A DNA stretch of 19,964 bases from the NCBI RefSeq assembly GCF_937877005.1, contig NZ_CALEFV010000045.1, forward strand, positions 1 to 19,964, written 5' to 3'. Origin of the DNA: an uncultured Fibrobacter sp. (GTDB taxonomy: Bacteria > Fibrobacterota > Fibrobacteria > Fibrobacterales > Fibrobacteraceae). Every line of letters starts with the position of its first letter. Within the stretch, counting starts at the first letter, position 1. A program made the translations under genes and the position numbers. The notes below the pieces were generated by a model. It ran no database searches and was not told the origin of the DNA. It saw only the letters and a list, made by a program, of their open reading frames with translations. Of the stretch, positions 6,391-15,189 are shown one piece after another.

Positions 6391-7755
6391 TTACCGACCG
6401 GTTGCGGTTAGATAAGCGCAGATGGCGGTGTAGTAGCCGGTTACAGCTTCGGTGTAGCTGTCGCTTGCCTGCTGTCGCAATGTCTCGGCTTCGAGCAGGT
6501 TGCTCAGGGTTGCCGTGCCAGCGTTGTAGAATTCCCGCTGCATCCGCAAGTTTTCTTCGGCCTGGGTAACGGCATCCTTGCTGATTTCAATCTGCCTAAA
6601 GGATTCCTCGAGCGTATTCCACTTGGCATCGATATCCACCTTGATAAGGTTCTTGTTCTCGGCTTCGTCAATCGCCGCCTTTTGCGCCTTCAGGTCGTAT
6701 TTTGCCGTAGAATAGCTGTTGCCCCACCAGTCCGAAATGGGGACCGTCACCGATGCAAACAAAATCCCGTTTACGGCATCGTCGTCCAGCAGATTCTGGT
6801 ACAGCAGACTCGCGCCTACCGCCACGGTGGGGAGAACTTTTCCCCTTTCCATGGAACGTTCTTTTTCGGCAACCTCGCGGTTTACAGCAAGCAGCTTGCT
6901 TTCGACCCTGCGTTCCACAGCCTCGTCGGCGGATATCCTGTATTCTTCGGGTGGATTGATTTTATCGAGAGAGGTTTCGGCCAGGTCGAATTCGCTGTCG
7001 TCCAGGTTCATTTGCCGTGCCAGCATGAGCTTTGCGACCGATATCCCATTTTCTACCTTGAGGCGATTGCTTTCGATTTTTTTCTTTTCGAGGTCCACAC
7101 GGAGCAGGTCGTTTTTGACGGCGACTCCCGCCTCTACAGCAACTTGTACATCGGCCCGGATGGCATCTACCTGTTTTTCGGCCTCGGCGATGGTCTTCAT
7201 CTTTTCCTTGAGCGAAACGATAAGCCAGTAGTAGGTTTCCGTGTTCTTGCGGACTTCGGTTTCTGCAAGGTGTTCCTGTAACTTGGCTGCCTTTGTGCCG
7301 ATTTTTGCCAGCTGGTTCCCGTTGTGGATTTGCCCGCCTGCAAATATGGGCTGGATCAAAGTCAGGTGCCCGACAATTCCCTTATCCAACATTCCCATGC
7401 TATAGGTAGTCGGAATCCCTGCAAGCATGGTAGGGTCAAGTCCCATTTGCATCATGGTCGGTGCAAATTGTTGCCCGATGCCTTCAACTTCGGCGGACAC
7501 GTCTATCTCTTTTTTTACTAGGTAATCATTTGCCATGAACGCGAAACCGCCTGCAAAGACCTTCGGAAAATATGCCGGAAAGGCGCTGCCTTCGGTTTCT
7601 TCTGCCATCTGGCGGTTCACCTTGGCGCTCTTGAGGGTCGCGTTGTTTTCGCGCGCAATACGCAAACAGTCCTCGAGTGTATAAATGTCAGCCGCCAGCA
7701 AAGTAGAATGCAAGCCTAAAATAAAAGTCGCTATTTTAATATGCAATTTATTCAT
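6391..7755 (-). CDS. TolC-family outer-membrane efflux protein
   Basis: This 454-residue protein has a signal peptide ending near LLAAD and the typical start of the mature chain, IYTLEDCLRIARENN. Two long repeated alpha-helical halves follow, rich in A/E/K heptads. The last segment (LRMQREFYNAGTATLSNLLEAE) is the classical outer-membrane efflux protein repeat. It forms the outer-membrane channel of the tripartite pump. The ATG at 7755 overlaps the stop codon of the pump gene as ATGA, which supports translational coupling and this start rather than an upstream one at 7848. It is the last gene of the operon, and no clear terminator follows it. Confidence 0.9.
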   Translation of the reverse strand: MNKLHIKIATFILGLHSTLLAADIYTLEDCLRIARENNATLKSAKVNRQMAEETEGSAFPAYFPKVFAGGFAFMANDYLVKKEIDVSAEVEGIGQQFAPTMMQMGLDPTMLAGIPTTYSMGMLDKGIVGHLTLIQPIFAGGQIHNGNQLAKIGTKAAKLQEHLAETEVRKNTETYYWLIVSLKEKMKTIAEAEKQVDAIRADVQVAVEAGVAVKNDLLRVDLEKKKIESNRLKVENGISVAKLMLARQMNLDDSEFDLAETSLDKINPPEEYRISADEAVERRVESKLLAVNREVAEKERSMERGKVLPTVAVGASLLYQNLLDDDAVNGILFASVTVPISDWWGNSYSTAKYDLKAQKAAIDEAENKNLIKVDIDAKWNTLEESFRQIEISKDAVTQAEENLRMQREFYNAGTATLSNLLEAETLRQQASDSYTEAVTGYYTAICAYLTATGR

Positions 7756-10700
7756 GAAACCTTCCAGTAGAGAACCGGTAATACCGTGAGAATAAGACAC
7801 ATGGTAATGAGTGTTCCAAAACAAATTACCACGCCCATCGGCATCCATAGGGAACTCCCGCTCATAATCATCGGAATCACTCCCACCGAAGCTGCAGCCG
7901 AAGTCAAGAATATTGGACGCATACGCCTAAGTGCCGAGTTAAAAATTGCCGTCTGAGCGTCGCAATGTTCTTCGTGCTTGAGTTCTTCGGCATAGTCAAT
8001 CATGATAATGCCGTTACGTACCATAATTCCAAGCAAACTCACAATGCCCAAAACGCATGTCACGCTAAAATCAAGATTCGCGATAGCCATGGACATTCCC
8101 GTACCAAATGCACAAAGCGAAAGTGAACCAACAAGCAAAACAGCTGTTGAAACTTTCTTGAAATGCCATAGCAGAATAAAGAAGATGATGATTACCGCAG
8201 CCGCCAACGAAGTGATAATACGCGGCATCTGTATATTCACAATCTCTCCCTCTCCTCCGATTTCAACGCCGACATTTTCTGTCTTGGCAATTTCACGAAC
8301 TTTCTGCAAATAATCCCTTGCCGCACTATTTGCACTTTTACCGTATGCAAGTTCTGCTGAAACCGTCACCACCGGAAACCCGTTACGACGCGTCCGTTCT
8401 CCGTCGTAGAAAGCGGGCTCTAAATCTGCAATTTGTCGCAGCGGGACATTTCCAAGCCCTCCAAATGTTGAAACCTTCTCGTTTGCCAGTGTTGCAACAT
8501 CGGCACTACCGGCATTTGTCCCCTTCAACACCACGGGAATATTGCGGTCGCCCTCCCATAGGCTCGCTACAGGAATGCCGCCGCTGTATCGTGCAGAAAG
8601 GAGCGACTGCGCAATCATCTGGTTTATGCCCAGTTTCGATGCTTCCTCTTTCAACTTGACTTCGACACTATTCAGTGGTTCCTTGAGGCTAGTGCGCACC
8701 ATGTAGAAATCTGGAATGGAGCGCAGATAGTCTGCAATCTTATTGGCGGCGCGCTTAATCTCTACTTCAGATTCTCCCGTCAGGCGATACTCAATCGGCG
8801 ACATCGCATCGCTATAGCTCAACTGCTTAAAGCGCACATAAGCATCGGTAAAATGTTCCGCATAAGCTTGAGCATATTGCTCAATGATTTCATCCGTCGC
8901 CTTGACACCCGTCGTATTCACGATAAACTGTGCAAAGTTCGTCCCACCGAATTGCGGAGCGTATGTCAAGTGGAATCGCGGCGAAGACATTCCCATGAAA
9001 CAGGTTATGGACTTGATTCTCGTGTCGTGTTCGAGTATTCGCTTCATGCTGTCGGCTACCGCAGAAGTTCTTTCAATGGATGTCCCTGTAGGCAAGAATA
9101 TCTCGACAGAGAATTGATTTCGTTGTGCAATCGGCAGTAACCGAATGGGGCGCTCCCAAATGGCGACAGCTCCGACAACAACGCACACGATGGCAATTAC
9201 AACAATCGTTTTCGGGAATTTGAAACAGACCTTAAGAACCTTTTTGTAAACGGCATTGGATACCGATTCAAAATTAAACTTGCACTGTTTACGCTTATGC
9301 GGTTTTAAGAAAGCGAACTGCAAGTATGGCACCACCAAAACGGCCACCCCAAGAGACACCATCAGGACTATCGTCATCGCCCACGGGAAAGATTGCAGGA
9401 ATTCGTTGAACATTCCCTTCATAAAGATTAGGAACGGAAAAAACGTAATGCTAATCGCAAGTGTCGCCGAAAAGATGGACTTGAAAAAATGCGAAGCGCT
9501 ATTTGCCGCAGCACGCCAACGGGGTACTCCTTCGGCAATCTTTTCCTGATAATCGTCCAGAATCACGATAGAATTATCGACAATCATTCCGAGTGTCAAA
9601 ATCAAAACCGCAAGCGTCACCGTATTCAGTTCAATGCCGAATCCGTAGAAAATTCCAAGAGCGATAAAGATGCTCACGGGAATTGTTCCCGCTGCCACCA
9701 AGGCCACGCGGAAAGGCTGCAACAACATCACTACAATTACCACCGAAATAATGGCTATCAGCAATTCCTTGAGAAAGTCCCGAATACTCACGGCAACGAC
9801 TTCCGTCTGGTCTGTCACACGCCTCATCTTGACTTCTTCGGGTAATTCATTTTCAAAATCGCGCAGCACCGATTCAATTTCCTTACCCATTTTCACGATG
9901 TTGTAATCGGAACGCATCTCAATACTCAACACAACGCACTTGTGACCGTTCTGCTCTATGTACGAATCCGGCTTCGGGTATTCACGCACTACATCGGCTA
10001 CATCCTCAAGCCGTACAACGCCACCATCGGGCGAACTAAATACAATCGTTTCCTGAATGTCACGAATATTTTCTATCCCGCTTTTCACATAAATCGGGCG
10101 GTTAACCTTACCATCCTTGATATATCCCGAGACATTGACAAGTCCTTGCCCGGCAAGCATCATCATCGTAGATTTATAGCCAAGGCCGTACTGCGAAAGT
10201 TTCTCGTTATCTAGGTAAATGGAGATTTGTTCTTTTTGTTCACCAAAACGACTGATTCGACCGACGCTTTCAAGTGTACGCAATTTGTCCGTTAAGCGGT
10301 CGAGATATTCAGACATCTCGCGATAGGTTTTATTTTCACTTTCAAGCGTCAAAAGAATCGCCGATGCATCGCCAAAATCGTCCATGACCAAAACGGCAAT
10401 GACCCCGGCAGGTAAGCTATTCTTAAAAACTTGTACACCGTGCTTGAACTTGCTCCAGAAGGCATCCTTGTCATGGACATTGTCATCAAGAGTCACCTGG
10501 ACAATTGCAAGTCCGTCTCGCGTCGTAGATGTCGTCTTTTTCTTGTCAACTTCGGCGTAAGTAAAAATAAAGTCTTCGAGCGGCTTGGTGGCGCGATTCT
10601 CGACCTCATCCACATTCGCTCCCGGGTACGCCGCAACCACGATGCCCTGACGCACCGTGAAACTCGGAAATTCGTTCTTTCGGACTTGTTCTAGACCATA

Positions 10701-10787
10701 CGCGCCGAATGCAACGAGAATGGCGCAAATCAGGAATACGATTGCGCGATAACGCATTGCGGTTTCAAAAAAGGAACGCTTTTTCAT
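7752..10787 (-). CDS. RND efflux pump, inner-membrane subunit
   Basis: This 1011-residue protein has the RND layout: helix 1, a large periplasmic loop, six helices, a second loop and five final helices. Landmarks are YPGANVDEVENRATKPLED near residue 54, helix 4 GMIVDNSIVILDD (400-412), and near the C-terminus GIMVRNGIIMIDYAEEL followed by RRMRPIFLTS. Such pumps export drugs or other small molecules with the proton gradient. The proton-relay positions deviate from AcrB: helix 4 has D404-N405 rather than DD, and helix 10 has R924 where AcrB has lysine. Single-acid relays are known in metal-type RND proteins. It lies between the adaptor and TolC genes and overlaps both by ATGA. Confidence 0.9.
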   Translation of the reverse strand: MKKRSFFETAMRYRAIVFLICAILVAFGAYGLEQVRKNEFPSFTVRQGIVVAAYPGANVDEVENRATKPLEDFIFTYAEVDKKKTTSTTRDGLAIVQVTLDDNVHDKDAFWSKFKHGVQVFKNSLPAGVIAVLVMDDFGDASAILLTLESENKTYREMSEYLDRLTDKLRTLESVGRISRFGEQKEQISIYLDNEKLSQYGLGYKSTMMMLAGQGLVNVSGYIKDGKVNRPIYVKSGIENIRDIQETIVFSSPDGGVVRLEDVADVVREYPKPDSYIEQNGHKCVVLSIEMRSDYNIVKMGKEIESVLRDFENELPEEVKMRRVTDQTEVVAVSIRDFLKELLIAIISVVIVVMLLQPFRVALVAAGTIPVSIFIALGIFYGFGIELNTVTLAVLILTLGMIVDNSIVILDDYQEKIAEGVPRWRAAANSASHFFKSIFSATLAISITFFPFLIFMKGMFNEFLQSFPWAMTIVLMVSLGVAVLVVPYLQFAFLKPHKRKQCKFNFESVSNAVYKKVLKVCFKFPKTIVVIAIVCVVVGAVAIWERPIRLLPIAQRNQFSVEIFLPTGTSIERTSAVADSMKRILEHDTRIKSITCFMGMSSPRFHLTYAPQFGGTNFAQFIVNTTGVKATDEIIEQYAQAYAEHFTDAYVRFKQLSYSDAMSPIEYRLTGESEVEIKRAANKIADYLRSIPDFYMVRTSLKEPLNSVEVKLKEEASKLGINQMIAQSLLSARYSGGIPVASLWEGDRNIPVVLKGTNAGSADVATLANEKVSTFGGLGNVPLRQIADLEPAFYDGERTRRNGFPVVTVSAELAYGKSANSAARDYLQKVREIAKTENVGVEIGGEGEIVNIQMPRIITSLAAAVIIIFFILLWHFKKVSTAVLLVGSLSLCAFGTGMSMAIANLDFSVTCVLGIVSLLGIMVRNGIIMIDYAEELKHEEHCDAQTAIFNSALRRMRPIFLTSAAASVGVIPMIMSGSSLWMPMGVVICFGTLITMCLILTVLPVLYWKVS

Positions 10788-11839
10788 TTTGAGACAATCT
10801 CCACGCGAGTACCCCGTCCCACCTTTTGTATCCCGCTTACGATAACGGTATCGCCGGGCTCTATTCCCTGCACCAGGACATCATTTCCGGAAACATCGAC
10901 GCTCAGTTGAACTTTGACATCGCGGCGATCCGCATGCCCGCCGGAAACAACCCACACAAATTTCCGGTTCCTTTCGTCAAGCATCACTGCCGCTGTCGGA
11001 AGAACAACACCCGACAAGGAATCACGCCTTTCAAGACTAATCTCGGCCAGCATTCCCGGTAAAAGTTCTCCGCTCTTGTTTATGATTTCCGCCTCAATTT
11101 CGTAATTGCGCGAAAGCGGATTGGCTGAAATACCCTTGTTCGATATTTTCCCGTCAAAAACCTTGTTCCCTAACGCACCCACTTGGATTCGAACCTTGTC
11201 TCCTACGCGGATGGAACCGATTTCTTTCTCGGGAACGAACGCGCGTGCCTTAACTTTTGCTATATCGACAATCTTGAATACAGGGACGCCAGGGAGCACG
11301 TTCTGCCCGACTTCTAGCGACTTGCCCGAGACTACTCCCATCGCAGGAGCATGGAGCTTGCAATCGTCAAGCGCCTTCTGCGCAAGTTTTTCCGATGCGA
11401 TTGCCTGCTTATATTTGCTTTCCACTTCCATCCACTGGATTTCGGAAATGCTCTTGTTCTGGTAAAGTTTTTCCATGCGACGGTGCGCATCTTCGGCCTG
11501 GTTTTTCAAAGCCGATACGATTTCTAGCGCATTCTTCGCAGAAGTTTCGTCGAGCGTCGCCACCAAATCGCCCTTATCTACCTTCTTGCCTTCGGTAACA
11601 TTTACCGACTTTACCATCCCCGGCGAAGAAAAACTCACGACCGTCGCCGCAATCTCTGCGATAGAACCCGCATAGCGATGCGAGAGTCCCGCATTCGTAA
11701 CTTGAGCAACAATAGTTTCTACTTTGACTTTTTTCGCCCCCTTGTCCGCAACATTCTTGTTGTGCGTGGCAATCGCTTCGTTTTCACAAGCGCAGAAAAT
11801 CAATGACAAAATCGGCAATATAAATAGTTTCGTATTCAT
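10784..11839 (-). CDS. RND periplasmic adaptor subunit, lipoprotein (HlyD/MFP type)
   Basis: This 351-residue protein has an N-terminus ending in a lipobox (IFCAC; Cys18, alternatively Cys16), so it is probably anchored in the inner membrane. The lipoyl-like halves flank a short coiled coil: SPGMVKSVNVTEGKKVDKGD before it and LHAPAMGVVSGKSLEVGQNV after it. A beta-barrel domain (PEKEIGSIRVGDKVRIQV) and a membrane-proximal domain with GDTVIVSGIQKVGRGTRVEI follow. This is the adaptor that bridges the RND pump and TolC. It is the first gene of the operon and is divergent from the AraC-type regulator. GGAG lies very close to the ATG. Confidence 0.9.
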   Translation of the reverse strand: MNTKLFILPILSLIFCACENEAIATHNKNVADKGAKKVKVETIVAQVTNAGLSHRYAGSIAEIAATVVSFSSPGMVKSVNVTEGKKVDKGDLVATLDETSAKNALEIVSALKNQAEDAHRRMEKLYQNKSISEIQWMEVESKYKQAIASEKLAQKALDDCKLHAPAMGVVSGKSLEVGQNVLPGVPVFKIVDIAKVKARAFVPEKEIGSIRVGDKVRIQVGALGNKVFDGKISNKGISANPLSRNYEIEAEIINKSGELLPGMLAEISLERRDSLSGVVLPTAAVMLDERNRKFVWVVSGGHADRRDVKVQLSVDVSGNDVLVQGIEPGDTVIVSGIQKVGRGTRVEIVSK

Positions 11840-11902
11840 ACTCCAAAATTATCTATCATGCAAAGGTTTTTTTAGGTCGAAAATTCGTCACAATCGGATA
11901 TA

Positions 11903-11978
11903 TTTACCATAAATTTCATTATTTTTGACAAATTTACCACAAAAAAAGAAATTTCTACCATTTAAAAATTTCATTATT
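11903..11978. promoter_or_regulatory. Phased direct repeats between the efflux operon and the AraC gene
   Basis: TACCA appears at the 3' end of three similar words, ending at 11909, 11939 and 11960 (spacings 30 and 21 bp). The 13-mer AAATTTCATTATT occurs exactly twice, at 11911-11923 and 11966-11978. Direct repeats on one face of the helix are the usual binding pattern for AraC-family regulators. This is a candidate operator for the efflux operon and the regulator itself. Confidence 0.5.
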
Positions 11979-11981
11979 ATT

Positions 11982-11987
11982 TATTTT
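11982..11987 (+). promoter_or_regulatory. Possible -10 element for the AraC-type gene
   Basis: TATTTT ends 7 bp before the A of the ATG at 11994, with no Shine-Dalgarno. This suggests a leaderless transcript. The AT-rich context makes a chance match possible. Confidence 0.3.
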
Positions 11988-11993
11988 ATAGAC

Positions 11994-12887
11994 ATGAACA
12001 GGCATCTCAAAAAAGCAAGCGATATCAAAACAGCAGATCTTTCCCTACTGGAAATTTTGAAACAGGTAAACCTGGTTCCAGGAAAGATTGGCGTATTCGA
12101 TAACATCGACGAATTGGATCTGTCGGGCTATTTTGACCTGCAAGGAATCATTCTGATACTGATAGAAAAAGGCTCCTGCCTGCTCGAAGTCAACATGACC
12201 ACATACGAATTGGAAAAGGGGGGCGTTTTCGTCGCTTTTCCTGGTCAAATCATCCATAAGCTTCAAATAAGCAAAGACTTCAAGCCACTATGCATCGCCT
12301 GTTCCATCGACATGATGAACGACTTGGCATCGCAAGTCAAGGACAGCCTGCAACTTATTCAAATGATAAAGCAATCACCCTACCAGCAAAAAGAAAAAGA
12401 AGAATTCGAACAGCTAAAGAAGTCTTTCAAGCACCTACAAGAAAAAATCGAAATAACCAAAAAAAATCAGCACCGCTACCAAATCATCAAGAACCTTGTA
12501 TTGTCCATCGCCTTTGAGTGCTTTGATTTCTTAATCGGGAAGTGCCTCGTGCATCAGGGAGGCAATCGCAAGAAATCCCTATTCAACGCCTTTTTGCGAA
12601 ATGTCGAAGAGCGTCACCGTAAGGAACACAGCGTCAAGTATTATGCCGACGAGCTTTTTGTAACCCCGAAATACCTTTCGACGGTGATAGACGAGATGAG
12701 CGGCAAGGGCGCAAAACAATGGATAGACGAATACATCGCCCTCGATGCCAAGGTCCTTTTGCAGTCCACTCAGATGGATATCCAGGAAATTTCGGATGAA
12801 CTGAATTTCCCCGACGTGAGCTTTTTCGGCAAGTTCTTCAAGCGTATGACAGGCATGTCACCCAAGGCTTTTAGGATGAAGAGCTAG
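11994..12887 (+). CDS. AraC-family transcriptional regulator
   Basis: This 297-residue protein has an N-terminal cupin-like sensing part (about 35-110, with LEKGGVFVAFPGQIIHKLQ) and a C-terminal AraC DNA-binding domain (about 198-297) with two helix-turn-helix units. The first is around VKYYADELFVTPKYLSTVI. The second is around DIQEISDELNFPDVSFFGKFF followed by the family signature KRMTGMSPKAFR. It is divergent from the RND efflux operon, so it probably controls that operon and itself in response to a small ligand. The ATG at 11994 is preferred. The 23-codon upstream extension is AT-rich and overlaps the presumed operator repeats. Confidence 0.88.
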   Translation: MNRHLKKASDIKTADLSLLEILKQVNLVPGKIGVFDNIDELDLSGYFDLQGIILILIEKGSCLLEVNMTTYELEKGGVFVAFPGQIIHKLQISKDFKPLCIACSIDMMNDLASQVKDSLQLIQMIKQSPYQQKEKEEFEQLKKSFKHLQEKIEITKKNQHRYQIIKNLVLSIAFECFDFLIGKCLVHQGGNRKKSLFNAFLRNVEERHRKEHSVKYYADELFVTPKYLSTVIDEMSGKGAKQWIDEYIALDAKVLLQSTQMDIQEISDELNFPDVSFFGKFFKRMTGMSPKAFRMKS

Positions 12888-12902
12888 CAAAGATCATTTT
12901 TT

Positions 12903-13979
12903 TTACCTGAATAGCGGAACAATTTCGCCGTGTTTTGGGACATAGAATGCCGTGTCGGGAATGCCCAGTTCTTTTCTGGCTCTTGCGAGATCCTTCGGCG
13001 GGTCTTCGAGCCTGTCGTAAACAAAACCGAAGGTTCCCCAGTGCATGGCAAGGCTCAACTTTGATTTGGTTAGCAGATGTAACTGTGCTGCTTGCCGTGG
13101 GCTTGCGTGTACGCGGGTGTAGCGGCTGGGCTTGTAGCTGCCTATGGGAAGGAAACTCACATCGATGGGGGCGAATCTTTCTGCGATTTTCTTGTAGTAT
13201 GACCCGTCACCCATGGCAAGGTCGCCCCCGAACCACATTTTTGTTGTATGCAGGGAATCTCCCGTCGGGCGTTCCAGAATCCACCCGCCCCATAGTGTTG
13301 ATTTTGCGCTAGAGGCGAATATTCCGCGACGGCTCGTATGGTGCGCCGGTACGAACGTGGGTTTCAGGGGGCCCGCTACAGCCGATTCCCACCAATCCAG
13401 CTCTATTATATTTTTTGAGGGTATTCCCCAACTTTCAAGAATTGCTGCCACCTTCAATGGAACGGCGAATTTCACATTGTTCCATCGATTGAATATTTTC
13501 ACGATGCTTGTGCGGTCCAAATGGTCGTAATGGTCGTGGCTTACGATTACCAGATTTACATTGGGCAGGCTATCTAGAGACCTGCCGGGAGGGGTTCCTC
13601 GTTTAGGTCCAACAAGTTGAATGGGTGAGGAGTATGTACTGAACATCGGGTCGGTCAAAATTCCGTAACCGCGCCACAGTATATAGTAGGTACTGTGTCC
13701 AATCCATGCGGCCGAACTTGCCGTTGAATCTTGCCAGAGTTCTTCGTTACCGCGGACTATCGGTAACCTGTACATACGCGTACGAAACTTGGGGACAAGC
13801 GAGTCTGCTTCCATGGTATCGCGAATGGGCGGGCAGCTGTCGTCCGTATTCTCGAAATGTCCGTTAGGCAGGTGGTGCCGTGGCAGGGGCGCTGTATTAT
13901 GGGAAATTTCGACCGAAGAACAGGCGAAAAGTACCAGTACAGGGAATGCTGCAAATAAGGCTTTAAGCGGGAAGCGCAT
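12903..13979 (-). CDS. MBL-fold metallo-hydrolase lipoprotein (NAPE-PLD/UlaG-like)
   Basis: This 358-residue protein starts with a lipoprotein signal ending LFAC (Cys20). The metal-binding motif is SHDHYDHLD (H148, H150, D152, H153). Later ligands lie in PAHHTSRRG, FGGDLAMGD and MHWGTF. WIGHST, ILTDPMFS, the GPKR/PPG segment and TLWGGWIL are the signature of the NAPE-PLD-like branch of the metallo-beta-lactamase superfamily, whose members cleave phosphodiesters or other esters and amides. The bacterial substrate is unknown. It is anchored in an envelope membrane. The ATG at 13979 is chosen over a TTG at 13994 because it begins the signal peptide directly. It converges with the AraC gene, 15 bp apart. 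Confidence 0.87.
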   Translation of the reverse strand: MRFPLKALFAAFPVLVLFACSSVEISHNTAPLPRHHLPNGHFENTDDSCPPIRDTMEADSLVPKFRTRMYRLPIVRGNEELWQDSTASSAAWIGHSTYYILWRGYGILTDPMFSTYSSPIQLVGPKRGTPPGRSLDSLPNVNLVIVSHDHYDHLDRTSIVKIFNRWNNVKFAVPLKVAAILESWGIPSKNIIELDWWESAVAGPLKPTFVPAHHTSRRGIFASSAKSTLWGGWILERPTGDSLHTTKMWFGGDLAMGDGSYYKKIAERFAPIDVSFLPIGSYKPSRYTRVHASPRQAAQLHLLTKSKLSLAMHWGTFGFVYDRLEDPPKDLARARKELGIPDTAFYVPKHGEIVPLFR

Positions 13980-13985
13980 TTTACC

Positions 13986-14014
13986 AACATACAATTTTGA
14001 ACACGAAAAATCAA
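13986..14014 (-). promoter_or_regulatory. Promoter of the MBL-fold gene
   Basis: On the minus strand TTGATT, a 17-bp spacer and TATGTT (13991-13986) give a predicted +1 at 13979, the A of the ATG. No Shine-Dalgarno is present, so a leaderless transcript is inferred. Confidence 0.5.
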
Positions 14015-14095
14015 GAAGCGTATGTATGCTTTATCCCTTGGTTTTGTTGCTCTGTCAGAAAGTTGCGAATATGCCCTTTTTAAATGATGGGGTAA

Positions 14096-14248
14096 TTCTT
14101 AAAGTTGCGCCGTCACGCGCCCGACACAACCATTATTCCCAAAGACAGCCTGTTTGGTACCCACGTAAACCCGCTTATAGTCGGGACCGAAGTGCTCGGG
14201 CTCAACGCCTTTTCGTGGTACCTGAATTTCCACCTGCTAGGGAGTTGA
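14096..14248 (+). pseudogene. Gene remnant, C-terminal fragment of unknown protein
   Basis: A 50-codon open frame with no start codon runs to a TGA, in the gap between the MBL-fold and LysR genes. Its codons (gac, ctc, aac, gcc, ttc) look like the coding style of the neighbours. The product contains NPLIVGTEVLGLNAFSWYL, which looks like a membrane or exported protein, but I cannot name the family. An upstream frame starting near 14034 could be its frameshifted 5' part. The fragment overlaps the end of the LysR gene by 12 bp on the other strand. Confidence 0.35.
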
Positions 14249-15049
14249 CGCCAGAGTCACCTTGAAAAATTCCACGTTCATTTCGCGGTCGGCGAGCGGC
14301 ACAATTTTGCGGTCCTTGGGAATTTCGTAATCGAACTTGTGGTCCGAAACGAAGGTCAACAGCGAAGACTGTTCGATGAGCTTTGAAATGCCCTTCACGC
14401 TGTCGTGCTTGATGAAGGTGACATCGGGAATCTTCTTGCGCTTGACCTGCTCCCAGAACCCTACGTTGCTGCGCTGGATGATGGTCTCGCCCTTGAGTTC
14501 ACGGAGCCGGATGGACTTGCGCTTGGCAAGTGGGTGCTTTTGGGGGAGCGCAATCGAGAGCCGCTCCTGCATGTATTTTTCGGCACGGTATTTCTTTGCG
14601 CGTGGGGCCTTGAGCGTGATGCCGATATCCGCCGAGCCCTCGTTCAAAGCCTTCAGCACGCCCGCCTCGTTGTCGATAATCTCGTAAGTGACTTGCGCAC
14701 CGGGGTATTTCTCCTGCAGTTCCTGCACCATCCGCATGGCGGGGAGAATGGCGACCGACGCGATGGAGAACGTGCGCGTACCCGCCCCTTGCGGGCTCAC
14801 CTTTTCCATCATCTCGCCTTGCAAGTCCATGATGCGCTTTGCGTATTCGGCGACCGTGCGTCCCTTCTCGTTCAGCTCGATGCGGTTCTTTTTGCGCTCG
14901 AAAAGTGGAGCGCCGATTTCGTCTTCCAGTTTTTTGAACGCGCGGCTCACCGCCGGTTGCGAAGTGTAGAGCTTGTCCGCAACGGCAGAAAGGGTCCCGT
15001 ATTCCAGGAACCCGGCCAGCAATCGCAAAATGTAGGTCTCGACAAACAT
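14237..15049 (-). CDS. LysR-family transcriptional regulator
   Basis: This 270-residue protein has an N-terminal winged helix-turn-helix (about 1-60; LSAVADKLYTSQPAVSRAFK, then LEDEIGAPLFERKKNRIELN), a linker helix and a periplasmic-binding-protein-like effector domain. The effector domain includes GSADIGITL and KHPLAKRKSIRLRELKGETII. It is 20-30 residues shorter than usual, and its stop codon overlaps a gene remnant on the other strand, so the extreme C-terminus may have been lost. It is divergent from the flavodoxin gene. The two T-N11-A boxes between them, one overlapping its own -35, suggest control of the flavodoxin and repression of itself. AGGGG precedes the ATG. Confidence 0.88.
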   Translation of the reverse strand: MFVETYILRLLAGFLEYGTLSAVADKLYTSQPAVSRAFKKLEDEIGAPLFERKKNRIELNEKGRTVAEYAKRIMDLQGEMMEKVSPQGAGTRTFSIASVAILPAMRMVQELQEKYPGAQVTYEIIDNEAGVLKALNEGSADIGITLKAPRAKKYRAEKYMQERLSIALPQKHPLAKRKSIRLRELKGETIIQRSNVGFWEQVKRKKIPDVTFIKHDSVKGISKLIEQSSLLTFVSDHKFDYEIPKDRKIVPLADREMNVEFFKVTLASTP

Positions 15050-15085
15050 AAAAAGCCCCTTTTGGGGGAGAATATAATAAATCCG

Positions 15086-15160
15086 CTATGCGTCAAGTGA
15101 ATAGTGGGCATAAAAATTTCGCATTACGCGGCAGTCCTGAATTTACTTATATTATAGGCA
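15086..15160 (+). promoter_or_regulatory. LysR-type promoter and operator of the flavodoxin gene
   Basis: CTATGCGT starts the block. T-N11-A boxes lie at 15089-15101 and 15111-15123, and TATATT lies at 15148-15153. The 71 bp from 15086 align without gaps to 5840-5910 (48 identities by eye). The first box also overlaps TTGACG (minus strand, 15096-15091), a plausible -35 for the LysR gene, whose -10 lies at about 15069-15076. Confidence 0.65.
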
Positions 15161-15189
15161 ACCGGTTCAAGAAAAAAAAGGCGGATCCC

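Noticed and set aside
14405..15100. A 231-codon plus-strand frame opposite the LysR gene
   Set aside because: It is a mirror frame of the well-supported LysR gene and has no recognisable motif. It also runs into the LysR-flavodoxin operator.
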